Source: JAADHG01 sp964418645 (lineage in GTDB: Bacteria; Bacteroidota; Bacteroidia; Flavobacteriales; Flavobacteriaceae). From it: 64,000 nt of DNA. Positions within the stretch are counted from its first letter, which is position 1. Every line of letters starts with the position of its first letter. Positions 52,133 through 59,762 of the stretch are shown here, one piece after another. Under the pieces are notes generated by a model. That model ran no database searches and was not told the DNA's origin. It saw nothing but the letters and a program-made list of their open reading frames with translations. Where the stretch lies: assembly GCA_964418645.1 (NCBI GenBank), contig CAYQME010000002.1, forward strand, positions 1 through 64,000. Reading direction: 5' to 3'. A program made the translations under genes and the position numbers.

Positions 52133-53063
52133 CTGAGCCTATTTGGTCTATAATACTTTTAGTATTTATGTTTTCTTGGTCTTCTTTTAAACTGTAAAAC
52201 ACAATACCCTGATTGAGTTGTACAATATTGTTAAGTATAGAACCAACAATAAAAGTTATAAAAAATACGATTAGCATAATAACCATCATTGTACCACCAA
52301 TATCTTGAGACGTTGTAGAACCACTATCAATGGTTGTAAATATGCTTGCCATTCCAAAAATATACGGAATAATAGTAATAACATTTTGCACAATATAACT
52401 CATTAAAAAGAACAACCCTACACTTCCAACAGCAGCCCAAAATTTTGAAGTGAGTAATGTCCATGCATATCCAAAACTGTCCCAAATTCCTTTTTTGTTT
52501 TCGATATATTCCATAAGTGTCATATTATAAAATAAAGATAGAGCACCAATAACTAGAGGCAATAGAAGAAAGCCTATAATGGTTATTGCTAACACAAACA
52601 TGACAATGCCAGAAACTATTAAAATTGGGAAAGCAATAAGTAAACCACATAACAGAAAAATAAATAGTTTACCAATATTGACTTTGTAACTCTCTATTAT
52701 TACTTTGGTGTTAAAGTAAGAGCCTTTGTTTTCAATGTACAATTTTAAATAAATTGCTGTATAAGCATATGAAATAAGACCAGCAATAAGTCCGACGATT
52801 AAAAATACAAATAATAAAAGCACGAATAATCGCAAATTGTCATTCATATAATCATCCATAGCATTTGGGTTATTTTGTAGGATGACACCAAAGAGTAGCT
52901 CAGAATAAAACTTGGTAAAAAAGTAACCTAGTACCATTAGAATCATTAAAAAGATACCGTTTACTATAAAGTAATGTTTAAAATAATGCTTTCCGTTTTG
53001 CTTTAAAAATGCAAAAGTATCTTGAAAAAAAGCACTAAAATCTCTGGATTTATATAATTGCAT
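52125..53063 (-). CDS. Six-helix membrane protein (YciC/GdpD-membrane-like)
   Basis: A 312-residue integral membrane protein with about six helices, among them FIVNGIFLMILMVLGYFFT, LFVLLLFVFLIVGLIAGLIS and FIFLLCGLLIAFPILIVSG. A conserved MEYIENKKGIWDSFGYAWTLL-like segment (seen as MEYIENKKGIWDSFGYA) is typical of the YciC / glycerophosphodiester-phosphodiesterase membrane-domain group. Its role is unknown. It overlaps spoIIM by 14 bp and DUF4129 by 8 bp, so it is firmly within the operon. Confidence 0.78.
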   Translation of the reverse strand: MQLYKSRDFSAFFQDTFAFLKQNGKHYFKHYFIVNGIFLMILMVLGYFFTKFYSELLFGVILQNNPNAMDDYMNDNLRLFVLLLFVFLIVGLIAGLISYAYTAIYLKLYIENKGSYFNTKVIIESYKVNIGKLFIFLLCGLLIAFPILIVSGIVMFVLAITIIGFLLLPLVIGALSLFYNMTLMEYIENKKGIWDSFGYAWTLLTSKFWAAVGSVGLFFLMSYIVQNVITIIPYIFGMASIFTTIDSGSTTSQDIGGTMMVIMLIVFFITFIVGSILNNIVQLNQGIVFYSLKEDQENINTKSIIDQIGSGE

Positions 53064-54027
53064 AGGCTTGTTTTAATTTTTTGTTCAGTATAAAGGGGTA
53101 AACTAAATAGTAAAATGAAATGAGACTAAGGGTTAATAAAATGATGCCAACCGAAAGCCAATTGTGCATTGTATTAGAGTACCGTGTTACATAACCTTCT
53201 AAAAAGCCAGCGGCAAATGTAAATGGAAATGTACTTATTAATATCTTTACACCATCTTTCATTCCCATTTTAAAGGAGGTCATTCTAGAAAACGTTTTTG
53301 GAAATAAAATACTAGCCCCTAAAATTAAACCTGCAGCACCTTCAATAACAATAGCAAAAATTTCCATGGCACCATGAATCCAAATACCTCTAACACTTTC
53401 CCAAAGGACACCTTCGGTATAAAAAAAGTATTGAAAAGCACCTAACATAATTCCATTTCGAAGTAATAAATAACCTGTGCCTATGCCTCCAAAAACACCA
53501 TATATAAAAGACAGTAAACCAACATATAAATTGTTTAATGTAATACCAAAAAAGCTTCCCCAATTGCTACCACTTTTATAAACTGCTACTGGATCTCCAG
53601 CTTCTATATTCTCAAGGGTCATATTTATATAGTCATCGCCTAAAATTAAGCGTACAAACGAATCATCAAAAGCTGCCGATAGTGCACCTATAGCAACAAA
53701 TGCAACAAAAATTAAAAATGCATAAAGTACATAACGTCTATAATTATACACAATTAATGGGACTTCAATCTTCCAAAAGTGCACAAATCGGTTAGTGTCT
53801 TCACGTTTAGTTTTATATATTTTTTGAAAAGCTTTTGCTGCTAAGTTGTTTAAATAAAGAATAGTTTTACTTTTGGAATAGTAAGTTTGAGCGTAAGACA
53901 AATCATTTACTAAGTGTACGTAAAGCGAAGCGAGTTGGTCTGGGTTTTTTAAAGTTTTTCCAAAAATAGCTTTTTCAAAATTCAGCCATTTTTCTTTGTT
54001 TTGTTTAATAAATGCAACTTCTCTCAT
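53050..54027 (-). CDS. Stage II sporulation protein M-like (SpoIIM/DUF95) membrane protein
   Basis: A protein of 325 residues with a soluble N-terminus (MREVAFIKQNKEKWLNFEKA) and multiple membrane helices. The SpoIIM pattern is visible in LNNLYVGLLSFIYGVFGGIGTGYLLL and WIHGAMEIFAIVIEGAAGL. Two alternative ATGs occur at 54033 and 54027; the second agrees with homologues. In this phylum it has no sporulation role and always heads a MoxR/DUF58-type cluster, probably a membrane-protein quality or envelope function. It is divergent from the RDD gene with only 23 bp between start codons. Confidence 0.88.
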   Translation of the reverse strand: MREVAFIKQNKEKWLNFEKAIFGKTLKNPDQLASLYVHLVNDLSYAQTYYSKSKTILYLNNLAAKAFQKIYKTKREDTNRFVHFWKIEVPLIVYNYRRYVLYAFLIFVAFVAIGALSAAFDDSFVRLILGDDYINMTLENIEAGDPVAVYKSGSNWGSFFGITLNNLYVGLLSFIYGVFGGIGTGYLLLRNGIMLGAFQYFFYTEGVLWESVRGIWIHGAMEIFAIVIEGAAGLILGASILFPKTFSRMTSFKMGMKDGVKILISTFPFTFAAGFLEGYVTRYSNTMHNWLSVGIILLTLSLISFYYLVYPFILNKKLKQAYAII

Positions 54028-54050
54028 ACACATTCAAATTAAAACAATTA

Positions 54051-54797
54051 ATGGTAGAGTTACAAATAAATACCACTCAAAATGTAAATATAAATTTTAC
54101 AGCAGCAAGTGTTGGAGAACGTATTTTGGCATATGTTATTGATTGGATAATAAAGATTGCTTATGCGATTGTTATTTACCAAATTATGTTTAAGCTATTT
54201 CAAATAGACGATCTTGTTATGGATATGGATTATTGGTCGCAAATGGCTATTTATGTTGTGTTTTATTTACCTGCGATGTTTTATACATTAATTTTTGAAA
54301 CTATACTTGACGGACAAACAATTGGGAAACGTATTATAAAGATTAAAGTGGTAAAAATTGATGGGTATCAAGCGTCTTTATCAGATTTTGTAATTCGTTG
54401 GTTTTTTAGAATTATAGATTTAAATATGATGAGTGGCGTTGTTGCTTTAATAGCAATAATTGCAAGCTCTAAAAACCAAAGGTTGGGAGATATGACCGCA
54501 GGGACATCGGTAATTGCATTAAAGAATAAAGTAAATATTAACCACACTATTTTAGAAGATTTAAAAACAGATTATATGCCAACATACCCCAATGTTATTA
54601 AATTAACGGATAATGATGCTCGAATTATTAAAGATACCTTTACTACGGCAAGAGCTACAAGAGATTACCAAACACTTATTAAACTCAGAAATAAGATTAA
54701 AGAAGTCGTAGAGATTAAAGCCGTTAAACAGATTAACGACGTAGAGTTTATTGATACCATTTTAAAAGATTATAATTATTATACACAGAATATGTAA
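54051..54797 (+). CDS. RDD family membrane protein
   Basis: A 248-residue protein. After a short N-terminus (MVELQINTTQNVNINFTAAS) come membrane helices with VGERILAYVIDWIIKIAYAI (the R and D of the RDD motif), ILDGQTIGKRIIKIKVVKIDGY and GDMTAGTSVIAL. The C-terminal ~90 residues are soluble and charged. RDD proteins are suspected transporters or exporters; here the partner is probably SpoIIM, which is divergent from it. The upstream in-frame start at 54012 would run into the SpoIIM coding region, so ATG 54051 was chosen. Confidence 0.9.
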   Translation: MVELQINTTQNVNINFTAASVGERILAYVIDWIIKIAYAIVIYQIMFKLFQIDDLVMDMDYWSQMAIYVVFYLPAMFYTLIFETILDGQTIGKRIIKIKVVKIDGYQASLSDFVIRWFFRIIDLNMMSGVVALIAIIASSKNQRLGDMTAGTSVIALKNKVNINHTILEDLKTDYMPTYPNVIKLTDNDARIIKDTFTTARATRDYQTLIKLRNKIKEVVEIKAVKQINDVEFIDTILKDYNYYTQNM

Positions 54798-54885
54798 ATA
54801 GAGAACCAATTTTGTGTAGCAAAATGGAGTGAATCACTTAATATTAACTTACTGAAGAAATTTAAACGAAATTATTTAGAAAATC

Positions 54886-55491
54886 ATGTTTTATACCATT
54901 GATATATTAGGAACCATTGCCTTTGCTATTTCAGGAGTACTTGTTGCAATTAATAAAAAAATGGATCCTTTTGGTATCCTCATCATTGCTTTTGTAACTG
55001 CTGTTGGTGGTGGAACATTGCGTGATATTTTAATTGGTAGAACTCCAGTAAGTTGGATGGAGGATATGACCTTTACTTATGTTATTATTGCATCGGTAAT
55101 TTTTGCAGTAATTTTTAGAAACAAGATTAATTATTTACGAACGTCTTTGTTTTTGTTTGATACTATTGGAATTGGTTTATATACAGTTGTTGGTATTGAA
55201 AAGGGTATTAATGCGGAATTACATCCAATAATCTCTATTGCATTAGGAACTATTTCTGCATGTTTTGGTGGTGTAATTCGCGATATATTATGTAATGAAA
55301 TTCCCGTAATTTTTAGGAAGGAAGTATATGCTACGGCTTGTATTTTAGGCGGTATATCTTATTTTTTACTTCGGAAATTACCAATTGATTCAAATGTGGT
55401 GTTTGCTATTGCTGGAGGTATTGTAATTGTGGTGAGATTATTAGCAGTTAAGTTTAAAATTGCATTGCCGAGTGTTTATAAAGAAAATTAA
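54886..55491 (+). CDS. Trimeric intracellular cation channel (TRIC/UPF0126) family protein
   Basis: A 201-residue membrane protein made of two inverted repeats of about three helices. The duplicated motif is clear: FAISGVLVAINKKMDPFGI and AVGGGTLRDILIGRTPV in the first half, and ISIALGTISACFGGVIRDIL with CNEIPVIF in the second. Bacterial members form trimeric cation channels. Its stop codon overlaps the convergent cyclophilin gene by 4 bp. The substrate ion is not readable. Confidence 0.92.
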   Translation: MFYTIDILGTIAFAISGVLVAINKKMDPFGILIIAFVTAVGGGTLRDILIGRTPVSWMEDMTFTYVIIASVIFAVIFRNKINYLRTSLFLFDTIGIGLYTVVGIEKGINAELHPIISIALGTISACFGGVIRDILCNEIPVIFRKEVYATACILGGISYFLLRKLPIDSNVVFAIAGGIVIVVRLLAVKFKIALPSVYKEN

Positions 55492-56192
55492 TCAATAATC
55501 TCCACTTTTCTTATATAAATATTCTCAAGTGGCCAATCGGCTTCGTCTGTATTAACAGCTGCAATCTTATCAATAACGTCCATGCCTTTGGTTACTTTTC
55601 CAAAAATAGTATAATCTCCATCTAAAAAATGTGAACCACCACGTTGTTGTACAATAAAAAACTCAAATGGTGACGCGAGTTTATAAGGGTTATCAATTTC
55701 TCCACTAGGCATACTTATTACACCTCTATCATGTTTGTAACCTCGTTTTGTGTCGGTAGGTAATAAGTATTTTCCAATTTTCGCTCGTTTTCTGGCTGTC
55801 GCCTTAGTATCACTATTTCCAGCCTGAACCATAAAATTATTAATAACTCTGTAAAATTGAGTGTTATCAAAGTAATGTTGTTTGGTTAAAAAGATAAAAT
55901 TTGCTCTATGGAATTTGGTCTTATCAAAGAGTAAAATATCAATGTTACCAAAATCTGTGTATATGCGTACTTTATTTTCTTTGTTATGCTTTTCGTATTC
56001 CAAAAAGAAATCCATAGCATTTTTACTATTTAATACAGGGAATTCTCTTTTAGGCATTTCAGTTATAACTTTTTTTTTAATGGATTTAGCTTTTATTTCA
56101 GTTTGAACTGGAGTAGGTAATTTTTTCTGTTCAGATTTTTTATCTTCACAGTTCATAAAAAGTACAACACAAAAAAATAATAAGACTCTCAT
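55488..56192 (-). CDS. Cyclophilin-type peptidyl-prolyl isomerase lipoprotein
   Basis: A 234-residue exported lipoprotein (lipobox LFMNCED) with a basic linker of ~45 residues and a cyclophilin domain: VRIYTDFGNIDILLFD, the active strand FYRVINNFMVQAGNSD, then GVISMPSGEIDNPYKLASPF, EFFIVQQRGGSHFLDGDYTIF and GKVTKGMDVIDKI. Some active-site positions differ from canonical cyclophilins (no FHR; FYR instead), but the fold is clear. The start used is ATG 56192; homologous lipoproteins begin MRVLLFFCVV. Its ATG is only 2 bp away from the divergent NUDIX ATG. Confidence 0.9.
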   Translation of the reverse strand: MRVLLFFCVVLFMNCEDKKSEQKKLPTPVQTEIKAKSIKKKVITEMPKREFPVLNSKNAMDFFLEYEKHNKENKVRIYTDFGNIDILLFDKTKFHRANFIFLTKQHYFDNTQFYRVINNFMVQAGNSDTKATARKRAKIGKYLLPTDTKRGYKHDRGVISMPSGEIDNPYKLASPFEFFIVQQRGGSHFLDGDYTIFGKVTKGMDVIDKIAAVNTDEADWPLENIYIRKVEIID

Positions 56193-56194
56193 AA

Positions 56195-56836
56195 ATGAAT
56201 TTTGATAAGTTTTTAATATCGATTTCAAAAATAAAGAATATCCCGCTACCAGCAGAAGCTTCGCAATTTAAAATGTCGCCTCCCTTTAGAAAAGAACTGA
56301 TTAATATGAATAAAGAAGCTATAAAAACAGCTAAAAAAGCAGGAGTAATGGCATTGTTTTATCCAGATAATAAGCAACAAACAGCATTAGTTTTAATTTT
56401 GCGCAAAACATATAATGGTGTTCATTCTGCTCAGATAGGGTTTCCTGGAGGAAAGCTAGAAGCCCAAGACGATTCTCTTAAAACAGCTGCGGTTAGAGAG
56501 ACTTTTGAAGAAATAGGTGTTCCTATTCAGGATATTGAAGTATTGCAGCAACTTACCCAAGTTTATATTCCACCAAGTAATTTTTATGTGCAACCCTTTA
56601 TTGGGATATCAAGGGTGACACCATCGTTTGTAAAGCAAGCTGATGAAGTTGAAGACATTATTGAGGTATCTTTAAAACATTTTATGGACGATGATACTCA
56701 TATAAACAAATGGGTAGAGACATCGTATAGTATTAATGTTGAGGTTCCTGCTTTTAAGTTAAATGAGCATGTAGTTTGGGGAGCAACAGCCATGATACTT
56801 AGCGAAATCAAAGACTTGTTAAAACAAATGCTCTAG
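56195..56836 (+). CDS. NUDIX hydrolase, CoA pyrophosphatase-like
   Basis: A 213-residue protein with the NUDIX box GGKLEAQDDSLKTAAVRET then FEEIGV (G-x5-E-x7-RE-x2-EE-x-G) near residues 88-112, preceded by the CoA-pyrophosphatase element NGVHSAQIGFPGG. It would hydrolyse CoA and its derivatives to 3',5'-ADP and phosphopantetheine. The start ATG at 56195 is separated from the divergent cyclophilin ATG by 2 bp. The N-terminus (MNFDKFLISISKI) matches relatives I recall, supporting this start. Confidence 0.9.
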   Translation: MNFDKFLISISKIKNIPLPAEASQFKMSPPFRKELINMNKEAIKTAKKAGVMALFYPDNKQQTALVLILRKTYNGVHSAQIGFPGGKLEAQDDSLKTAAVRETFEEIGVPIQDIEVLQQLTQVYIPPSNFYVQPFIGISRVTPSFVKQADEVEDIIEVSLKHFMDDDTHINKWVETSYSINVEVPAFKLNEHVVWGATAMILSEIKDLLKQML

Positions 56837-56891
56837 TTTGTAAGTTTTGTTAAATTTGCAAGCACTAACTATATAAATAATTTTAAGTTTT

Positions 56892-57689
56892 ATGGGATTA
56901 TTTAAAAAAAATCCTTTTGGGCATAAATTGTTCTTAAAAAAATGGCTGATAAGAATTATGGGTGTAATTACCCATAAACGCTTTAGAGGTTTTAATGAAT
57001 TACAAATAGAAGGTTCGGAGATTATTAAAAATCTACCAGACACTAATGTGTTGTTTATTTCAAATCATCAAACTTATTTTGCCGACGTCGTTTCCATGTT
57101 TCATGTTTTTAATGCCAGTTTATGTGGTCGTGTAGATTCTATAAAAAATGTTGGCTATCTGTGGAATCCAAAACTCAATATTTATTATGTTGCGGCTAAG
57201 GAGACTATGAAATCTGGCTTATTACCAAAAATTATGGCTTATGCAGGTTCTATTAGTATTGAACGTACTTGGAGGGCTGAAGGTAAAGATGTAAAAAGGC
57301 AAGTGAAAATGAGTGATATTACTAATATTTCTAAAGCACTTGATGATGGTTGGGTAATCACATTTCCTCAAGGTACTACAACTCCTTTTAAGCCTATTAG
57401 AAAGGGTACAGCACATATTATTAAACGCTACAAACCCATAGTTGTACCTATTGTAATTGACGGATTTCGACGCTCGTTTGATAAAAAGGGATTGCGTATT
57501 AAAAAGAAAAATATTTTGCAATCTTTTGAAATAAAGAAGCCTTTAGAAATTGACTACGATAATGAGACTACTGAACAGATTGTTGAAAAGATAGAATATG
57601 CCATTGAGCAACATCCTTCATTTTTAAAAGTAATCTCTAAAAAAGAGTTACAAGTTGAGGAGGAGCTTAACCAAGAAAGAAGATGGTGA
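56892..57689 (+). CDS. 1-acyl-sn-glycerol-3-phosphate acyltransferase (PlsC family)
   Basis: A 265-residue membrane-associated acyltransferase with FISNHQTYFADVVSMFHVF (the catalytic NHx(5)D-like motif I, with five rather than the usual four residues before Asp), the region GSISIERTWR (motif II) and VITFPQGTTTPFKP (motif III, FPQGT) with PIVIDGF later. It adds an acyl group in phospholipid synthesis. The first ~30 residues are basic with a hydrophobic patch. It follows the NUDIX gene after 55 bp and faces the convergent sigma-factor operon. Confidence 0.88.
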   Translation: MGLFKKNPFGHKLFLKKWLIRIMGVITHKRFRGFNELQIEGSEIIKNLPDTNVLFISNHQTYFADVVSMFHVFNASLCGRVDSIKNVGYLWNPKLNIYYVAAKETMKSGLLPKIMAYAGSISIERTWRAEGKDVKRQVKMSDITNISKALDDGWVITFPQGTTTPFKPIRKGTAHIIKRYKPIVVPIVIDGFRRSFDKKGLRIKKKNILQSFEIKKPLEIDYDNETTEQIVEKIEYAIEQHPSFLKVISKKELQVEEELNQERRW

Positions 57690-57736
57690 TTTTTTTAAAG
57701 TTAAAAGTTAAATTAGAAATTCATCTAGCCATTTAA

Positions 57737-58378
57737 CTACATTTCTAATTTCTTAAGTTCACGATAATTTTTGTTTAGGCGTTTAAGTAAAATTCCATAG
57801 ATTAAGTAGTAAAAGCCAAGAAATAAAATTATCATTATTCCCAAAACCAATAAGGTCGTTAAAATTGTAACTGCATAAAATTTAAATAATTCTCCGTTAG
57901 AAGCTGCTTTGTCTATTAACGATACAATCTGTTCATCTTTATTAAATTGAATACCTAAAGCTACAAATGTTGAAATAAAAAGAAAAATGAGATTAAAGGC
58001 AACATATTGTTTTACTGTTCGCCTTGTTTTTAGTATTTTTTCCATTAATTTTTTAGCATTGTCAGTAACCGAAATTGTGCGATAATTCATAAAGAATTTA
58101 TAGAAGAAATAGGCTAATATTGCGTAACCAAGAATAGTAAGAGGTATCATAATGTTTTCGGCATTATAACTTTCAAACCGTTCCATTACTTCAGTATCCT
58201 TAAGCGCAAATGAGATGAATCCCCAAAAAACAAACTCTAAAAGGCTAATAATAAAAATCCACTTCACAATAGAAGACGATTTTTTTAAGATCATCTTATA
58301 AATATCATTATAAGATAACTTAGGATATTCCTTATCGTTCTTTTGCCAATCTTTCTTTAATAATTCTAATTCATCCAT
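57737..58378 (-). CDS. Four-helix membrane protein next to ECF sigma factor (putative anti-sigma)
   Basis: A 213-residue membrane protein with hydrophilic N-terminus (MDELELLKKDWQKNDKEYPK) and about four helices (WIFIISLLEFVFWGFISFAL, IMIPLTILGYAILAYFFY, YVAFNLIFLFISTFVALG and LTTLLVLGIMIILFLGFYYL). It directly follows the sigma gene (4 bp), the usual position for an anti-sigma regulator, and the N-terminal helix could bind sigma. The family is common in Bacteroidota but I do not know a proven function. Confidence 0.75.
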   Translation of the reverse strand: MDELELLKKDWQKNDKEYPKLSYNDIYKMILKKSSSIVKWIFIISLLEFVFWGFISFALKDTEVMERFESYNAENIMIPLTILGYAILAYFFYKFFMNYRTISVTDNAKKLMEKILKTRRTVKQYVAFNLIFLFISTFVALGIQFNKDEQIVSLIDKAASNGELFKFYAVTILTTLLVLGIMIILFLGFYYLIYGILLKRLNKNYRELKKLEM

Positions 58379-58382
58379 AGTT

Positions 58383-58877
58383 TTACGGATTTAATATGGT
58401 TTTAAGTTTTGTTTTTACACGATTCATTTTTACTCTTGCGTTTACTTCACTTATTCCCATAGTTTCACTTATTTCTTTATAATTCTTGTCTTCTAAATAT
58501 AAAAAGACAAGTGCTTTTTCAATATCGTTTAATTGATGTACTGCTTTATATAACAGTTTTAATTGCTCCTCTTCTGTATCATCATAATCTTCAGCTTTTA
58601 TTTTAAACTGAACCGCGTCATAGCCTTGTGTGTTAATTCTACGTTTAGATTTTCTATATAAGGTTATTGCTGTATTTAATCCAACACGATACATCCAAGT
58701 ACTAAACTTAGAGTCGCCACGAAACTTTGGATAGGCACGCCAAAGCTGTATGGTTATCTCTTGAAATAAATCGTTGTGAGCATCATAGTTATTGGTATAT
58801 AAACGGCATACCTTATGTATAATGTTTTGATGCTTTTCCAGCAATTCAACAAAATTATGTTCTAGTTCTTTATTCAA
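58383..58877 (-). CDS. ECF-type sigma-70 family RNA polymerase sigma factor
   Basis: A 164-residue sigma factor with region 2 (VCRLYTNNYDAHNDLFQEITIQLWRAYPKFRGDS, seen as ITIQLWRAYPKFRGDSKFST and STWMYRVGLNTAI) and region 4 (LNDIEKALVFLYLEDKNYKEI, seen as IEKALVFLYLEDKNYKEISE, and MGISEVNARVKMNRVKTKLK). It lacks region 3, as ECF factors do. It probably transcribes a small regulon under control of the membrane protein gene downstream. Confidence 0.93.
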   Translation of the reverse strand: MNKELEHNFVELLEKHQNIIHKVCRLYTNNYDAHNDLFQEITIQLWRAYPKFRGDSKFSTWMYRVGLNTAITLYRKSKRRINTQGYDAVQFKIKAEDYDDTEEEQLKLLYKAVHQLNDIEKALVFLYLEDKNYKEISETMGISEVNARVKMNRVKTKLKTILNP

Positions 58878-58959
58878 TATGGTGTGTTAGTTACCTTGTA
58901 AGTAGCTTTAAATTTTGAATTGTTACAAATGCTTTGAATTAATATTTAAAATGAATGCT

Positions 58960-59634
58960 TTAATCACCCTGTTTTAAAATCCCCATCACAATTAAATACT
59001 GTGCTAAAGTATAAGTAAACATAATGATTAAACCTGATGATGCAAAAAATTGGTAAAACTTATTTATAGCTAATACACTATCAGAAATCATAAAGAATAA
59101 TGCTCCAATAAATACTAAATTATAACTCACATTTGGTACTTTTCCTTTTCGAAATAAAGCCATAGCTACCATTGTTAAAATTACAGTTAAGTATAATAAT
59201 ACAGGTATTTGCATATCGCTGAGGCCATCTTTTATGATGTAAAAGATTCCAATTGCATAAATGAGTAATATAATTATGATAGGTAATGGATTAAGAGATT
59301 TGTTTAGCTTTTTTAAAAATGTGAGAATATACATTACATGTGCTAATAAAAAAGCAATCAATCCTCCAATAAAAAAGTTTGCAGTTTTACCAACAAACAT
59401 AAGTAAAATGTCTCCAGTTAATGAAAACAGTAATGCTAGAAGTGTAATGTTTCTAATGCTTTTAGAGAAGTTATGACTTTGGTCCCAAAAGAACAAAATT
59501 AATGATATGAGGATTAAAGGTTTTGTATAATAATGCAATTGTGAGAGACTTTCAATGTTTCCAGTAATGAGTTCTAATAAAACTATGATGGAAAAAATTA
59601 GCGTAAATGTTTTTTCGCTTTTAGATAGTTGCAT
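58960..59634 (-). CDS. YhhN (lysoplasmalogenase-like) family membrane protein
   Basis: A 224-residue protein with about seven to eight helices of the YhhN/TMEM86 family. Typical pieces are YYTKPLILISLILFFWD, LLFSLTGDILLMFVGKTANFFI, AFLLAHVMYILTFLKK and MISDSVLAINKFYQFF. Mammalian relatives hydrolyse the vinyl-ether bond of lysoplasmalogens; bacterial members are uncharacterised, and plasmalogens are not common in aerobic flavobacteria, so the substrate is uncertain. It stands upstream of the sigma factor with an 82-bp gap, on the same strand. Confidence 0.87.
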   Translation of the reverse strand: MQLSKSEKTFTLIFSIIVLLELITGNIESLSQLHYYTKPLILISLILFFWDQSHNFSKSIRNITLLALLFSLTGDILLMFVGKTANFFIGGLIAFLLAHVMYILTFLKKLNKSLNPLPIIIILLIYAIGIFYIIKDGLSDMQIPVLLYLTVILTMVAMALFRKGKVPNVSYNLVFIGALFFMISDSVLAINKFYQFFASSGLIIMFTYTLAQYLIVMGILKQGD

Positions 59635-59762
59635 AAACAGTTATTTCTTCAAATATATTCAATTCGTCATTAAATTTTTACAGTTCGGGTAATATAAGTT
59701 TATAGACTCAATGCTATGATGCAATTTTGAGCCATCAATTAAAAAACGAACACATAAAAATA

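Noticed and set aside
54012..54050. In-frame N-terminal extension of the RDD protein
   Set aside because: It would overlap the start of the divergent spoIIM gene and homologues begin near MVELQ.
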